Positions 59,931 through 64,000 of a stretch of DNA of 64,000 bases are shown here, piece by piece (positions within the stretch are counted from its first letter, which is position 1; each line of letters starts with the position of its first letter). The notes beneath the pieces are model-generated. The model saw nothing but the letters and a program-made list of their open reading frames with translations, ran no database searches and was not told the origin of the DNA. The stretch spans positions 14,374,038 through 14,438,037 of the forward strand of contig NC_091230.1 in the NCBI RefSeq assembly GCF_040958095.1, in the 5' to 3' direction. Origin of the DNA: Procambarus clarkii. Taxonomy: Eukaryota > Arthropoda > Malacostraca > Decapoda > Cambaridae. A program made the translations under genes and the position numbers.

Positions 59931-60279
59931 ACGGAAAATGGCACACCCCCGTCACATCAACAGAGAGAAGAATCTGCAGCTGCAGTTAAGGCAAGACATT
60001 ATATACTTGGAGACACAATGGGTGCCCAGCTTGACAGATGCATGGTAGCCATTCAAAGGCTTTGGGACTTGCTCTTGCTGAACAGCGACGACACGTTATC
60101 ATATGTACAGATTACAGAATTGAAAATTAAGCTCTACAACAAGAACACGTATTTGACAACATCCATCTCATCACTTATCTTATAACATTAATGTAAACAC
60201 TCAAACCTCAAGATCGTAAAATCCTTATCAATTGGGCGACAACCCACGTAGAAATACCAGGAAAATACTATTATAAGTT

Positions 60280-60455
60280 AGGTAATAATTGTAATTACGA
60301 AGCAATAAGATGCTTATCTTAAGATACTAACAAGGTTAGGTAAGGTCGGTGTTTTCTATGAATCTTTTTAAGGGTATCTATTATGTTAAATATGTCATCT
60401 ATGCACATATTTAATAAGTCAATATTGACTTATTAAATTTGCGAGAACGGGGTGA
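60280..60455. repeat. Dispersed repeat (second copy)
   Basis: Parallels 50565-50765 (gaagcaataagatgcttat, aggttaggtaaggtcggtg, ttgcgagaacggg). Confidence 0.75.
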
Positions 60456-60559
60456 GGGATGACATGGCAGAGGAAAGTACATAACTTCCAGCTAAGATGA
60501 GGAATGAAGACATGTACTTGCCACAGAATCTAGACAAATTAAGAAAATAAATAGAAATA

Positions 60560-61005
60560 GAGCAACGCAGAAGATGTTCAGAGACCATGATGCAGCAGCT
60601 ACAACATCAGGACCTACAGGTTGGTACAATAATTCAACTAACTTTGAACTAGTCATAAATGAATGGGTACAATAAAAGAAGAGAAGTTCAATTACACTTC
60701 ATCAGGGTTGGATTCCACTGTGCATGGGAAATAGGTTTACAGATACTGGAAGAAGAGAGGAAATGTGAGCATTGTGGAGAAATGCTTAACAGATCACTGG
60801 AACATTATTTAACACATTGCAGACTTACAGACCAAATAAGATTTCCACTGAGATTCAACAGCGCACAAGACGTTGTTAAACACACTGGACTTAACCTTAC
60901 TCAAGCCAATATAGTCATAAATACTCATCCACCGTCTAAGTAAGACAGAAATGAGTAACTCTTAGTGGGGCCAGCCAGAGGCTTTGGGCCCGAACAGGAA
61001 TATAT
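60560..61005 (+). pseudogene. LINE C-terminal fragment (plus), 5'-truncated
   Basis: The 94-codon frame 60659-60943 differs from the minus-strand copy at 58641-58357 by a handful of residues (NKRREVQ vs NRRRKVQ, TGLNLTQANIVINTHP vs TGVNLTQANIAINTYP). Carries the same CEHCGE...H...C knuckle and the same 3' UTR (gaggctttgggcccgaacag). Confidence 0.88.
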
Positions 61006-61010
61006 CTGCA

Positions 61011-61380
61011 AAGCACCACACATGGATACATAAACACCACATATGATACATCAACACTATATATAGATACATCACCACATGGATACATCAACAAGTCACG
61101 TGGATACATCAACACCACACATGGATACATCACCACCATATATAAATACATCACCACCACACATGGATAAATCATCACCACATATAAATACATCACCACC
61201 ACACATGGATACATCACCACCACACATGGATACATCACCACCACACATGGATACATCACCACTACACATGGATACATCACCACTACACATGGATACATCA
61301 GCACCACACATGGATACATCACCACCACACATGGATACATCACCATCAACATGGATACATCAACACAACACATAGAGGCA
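61011..61380. repeat. ~21-bp minisatellite at LINE tail (right copy)
   Basis: About 17 units of (caccaccacacatggatacat), starting within a few bases of the LINE 3' end. On the minus strand it reads as repeated PCVVVMY or GDVSMCG, which is artefactual. Confidence 0.93.
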
Positions 61381-61545
61381 TCAACACTAGAGTGTTACTA
61401 CTTATAGACACAACAGGGATCTTGTAGATAGGAAACACCAGGATGGAACGGTGAGCCACAAGCAGGAACTGGTTGATAAATTTAAATAAATTGGAAAAAG
61501 AAAGATAAGTTGGAAGTAAAGATGGTGCGACATTATAGAAAGAAT

Positions 61546-61547
<2 letters not shown>

Positions 61548-61636
<89 letters not shown>
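61548..61636. repeat. (GA)n microsatellite
   Basis: About 90 bp of uninterrupted GA. Confidence 0.97.
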
Positions 61637-61640
<4 letters not shown>

Positions 61641-61714
61641 CGCGCGAGAGCATGGGCCAAGGGCAGTGGGTGACCTCAATGCGGACCGTGAAGTGATCTC
61701 AATACTGTTCAGCA

Positions 61715-61805
61715 CGTAACCACTATCACCACCACCATTACCACCACCATTACCATCACCATTACCACCACCATTACCATCACTACCATCACCATCATCA
61801 CCATT
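61715..61805. repeat. (ACC/ATT) trinucleotide-rich tract
   Basis: Repeats of ccaccattaccat and accatcacc. Confidence 0.85.
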
Positions 61806-63255
61806 ACTTTTTTGGTCATTTTCATCTCATCTTTCCCTCTGGCTCAGGGTTTCCGTCTCCATCTGGTGTGAGTGATGGACTACACGACTTCCTTGGTCCT
61901 TGTAGACTGTACAACAACTACTGGGATATTTATGCCTCGGGAATGTTAAACACCTTTCCAAGATTTATTCTGCCTGCACATACTGACGTTATCTTCTCTA
62001 TTGTTTTCACTCCTACTCTCTGAGTAAAACTGTTTGAGAGACTTTAGGTGACGCAAAAGTCTTCTCGCTTTTCCTTTTTCCAAATTTCACTCCTTTTGTT
62101 TGCGTTTTCTGTGTACTTTTTGCTACTTCCTCCCAGCCATACTTCTTTTTGTTTAAATTTCGTGATTTTTGTATTATTATTATTATTATTATTATTATCA
62201 TCATCTTCTTGCTGTTCTTCTCATTTATTTTCCCCCAACTACCGTATTATCTTGCGCTCACTTATGTGCATCACCCTAGTGGTCTGTCTTTGCTCTGTCC
62301 CCTGTATCTAAGGTCTTGTATCACCTCTGACCTTCTTTCTGTCACTTTCTTCACATCTTTGTTATATTCTGCTGCCTCTACTGGGCCCAAACTGTTGATG
62401 GTCGAGCTTTTCTTCTCTTCTTCCTGTATAGTTGCAATAGCTCAGCGCTTTCTCCTGATAATAACCTTAACCTCACTTAGGTGCTCTTTGTATTTAGGAA
62501 GATTTTTCCCATTGAGTCTTCTTGGCCAGTCACATCCGGACTGTTGTCAGCGAGGAGTCCTACCTGTCCGGAGCGGGTGTTTCATTCCTCTCACGACCAA
62601 CGCTTCCTGTGTACTCAAGACCCTGCCTCCTCGCCTAGCCGGCCTGGTGTTGGAAAGCCTCAAATACGCCGTGCAGCTGGGTTTAGCCCTGGCTCTGTCT
62701 CTCCAACTTCGGCGTTTCCTTTCACCGACTATTCTTCAGCTATACCCACTTCAAAGCTCACCTGAAGGGTACCTTGTCCTATATTTAATTCATTCAATTC
62801 ATTCCTGTGTCCTCTCTAATGTACCTTTTATGCTTCACACTTCCTTGCCTCAGCTTGTTCATTTTATGCTTTCACACGGAATAGTTTGAACTTGTTTACG
62901 TTAGTAACCTTCGTGTACTTGTTAATGCTCGTTAAATGTAGCTCTACATTGGGCACTGCAAGTGGACTTGGTTAATGCATGTGTTTTATATGTAATGTTT
63001 CCCACATACCAAACAACAAGGACTTACAAGGTAAGAGTTGCTATTAAACGTTCGTGTATTAGCAGGAATTTACTAATTTCTTGAATGATTTTATAACATA
63101 TTAGGTAAACATAGCCATGAAATATATTAAAAAACAATAGGGATTTGAATATCTGGGTTTAACGACACAAAGTGTTCGAACTTGAGTTGGCTTCTTATAA
63201 ACACACTGTAAATAGTTCTTTAACATATAATAATAATAATACATAATTTTTGTAT
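61806..63255. other. Unassigned interval
   Basis: Contains an (ATT)n run at 62173-62200. A 246-codon + frame (62149-62889) begins in the ATT run and shows no domain I recognise; it is Leu/Ser-rich and likely non-coding. A short LINE-tail word recurs at 63260-63300 (agaaggcaccaggccgggaa). Confidence 0.4.
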
Positions 63256-63657
63256 TAAATAATAATCAGAAGAAGGCACCAGGCCGGGAAGGCATGCAGC
63301 ACAATTATTGTATTAAGAATAGCTTTAATACACAAATTGTATAAAATACTGTGTTGTGATTGTGATTGATTGTACATGGATTCAACTGGAAAGATGTAAA
63401 ATGTCAACCCACACAACGGTGGAAGCATTTCACCAAAACAAATCATTGTTTAAGACTGAGGCGTAACCACAACACAGTTCACTCCGTACTTCCTCTTATT
63501 ATTATCACACAAAATTCACATTGGAAAAATAGTACTTATGATTTAATGTCTGAGTTCCCTAAGACTACCCACCGGATGTCATGTGTTAAACGTATATACC
63601 AACATGACCATTGTTACAACATGATGTCAAACATTACCATTGTTGGCAACATGATGA

Positions 63658-63913
63658 AGGGAGCCGGTCGGCCGAGCGGACAGCACGCTGGGCTTGTGTT
63701 CCTGTGGTCCCGGGTTCGATCCTGGGCGCCGGCGAGAAGCAATGGGCAGAGTTTCTTTCACCCTGTGCCCCTGTTACCTAGCAGTAAAATAGGTACCTGG
63801 GTGTTAGTCAGCTGTCGCGGGCTGCTTCCTGGGGGTGGAGGCCTGGTCGAGGACCGAGCCGCGAGACACTAAAAAAGCCCCGAAATCATCTCAAGATAAC
63901 CTCAAGATAACCC
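63658..63913 (+). mobile_element. tRNA-derived SINE, near full length
   Basis: The tRNA-like head (63661-63733) has A-box ggtcggccgagcgg and B-box gggttcgatcc, and resembles a class II (Ser/Leu-type) tRNA start. The body is tttctttcaccctgtgcccc tgttacctagcagtaaaatag gtacctgggtgttagtcagc. The tail (ggcctggtcgaggaccgagc...gccccgaaatcatctcaag) matches the LINE tail at 23100-23150 and ends in a duplicated ctcaagataac. A T5 run follows, a possible Pol III stop. Other copies: 47213-47465 and fragments. Confidence 0.9.
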
Positions 63914-64000
63914 TTTTTGCCTGAGGTCCATTAAGGAAGATCACTTTTAGGATGATACATTAGGCAGTGGCGTGTGCATAAAGTGTCAGGCCACTGTACC

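Noticed and set aside
62149-62889. 246-codon + frame as a membrane protein
   Set aside because: Begins in an ATT microsatellite, the hydrophobicity follows from T-rich sequence, and there is no recognisable domain or splice context.
63661-63733. Functional tRNA gene
   Set aside because: A- and B-box are present, but the acceptor stem cannot be closed convincingly and the sequence continues into a SINE body and tail with other copies in the window.

Overview
The window reads as nuclear DNA of a eukaryote, most likely a decapod crustacean (crayfish/lobster type). The basis is one intron-rich animal gene with GT-AG introns, a dense mix of DIRS, LINE, tRNA-derived SINE, Tigger, hAT and piggyBac-like elements, and very large mini- and microsatellite arrays. 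The species assignment is inference from repeat style. There is no prokaryotic gene organisation, CRISPR array or operon.

Layout. Positions 1-13,400 are a chain of unrelated tandem arrays (units of 26, 38, 32, about 23-28 and 20 bp, plus GA runs). The largest is a 5.25 kb array of a 20-bp unit. Positions 13,400-20,770 hold LINE 3' ends, a 24-bp minisatellite, a decayed hAT transposase, a 33-bp minisatellite and long TA runs.

The one cellular gene I can defend is GET3/ASNA1, the ATPase that delivers tail-anchored proteins. It lies on the + strand at 20,898-45,317 in seven exons (338 codons), and all exon joins are phase-consistent. Its six introns carry most of the identifiable transposons: a TTAA-flanked 0.9 kb MITE (intron 1), a piggyBac-like relic with a foldback repeat and LINE RT pieces (intron 2), a Tigger element, a DIRS terminus and a second piggyBac-like relic (intron 3), and a near-complete but frame-broken 6.4 kb DIRS retrotransposon followed 20 bp later by the left end of a second one (intron 5). 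Intron 6 carries SINEs and converging LINE ends.

Positions 45,690-50,540 are LINE territory, with a broken endonuclease/RT LINE that contains later insertions and a separate LINE 3' end. Positions 50,540-64,000 are mostly unassigned intergenic DNA with minisatellites, an inverted pair of LINE 3' ends that each run into the same ~21-bp minisatellite, a GA run and a full tRNA-derived SINE at the right edge.

Two themes recur. LINE 3' ends repeatedly adjoin microsatellites or minisatellites, and long open frames over tandem arrays arise from the arithmetic of the repeat units and are not genes. I found no convincing new multi-gene system. The most notable items are the DIRS architecture with a readable internal complementary region, a possible hydrophobic N-terminal extension of GET3, and the internal structure of the satellites.
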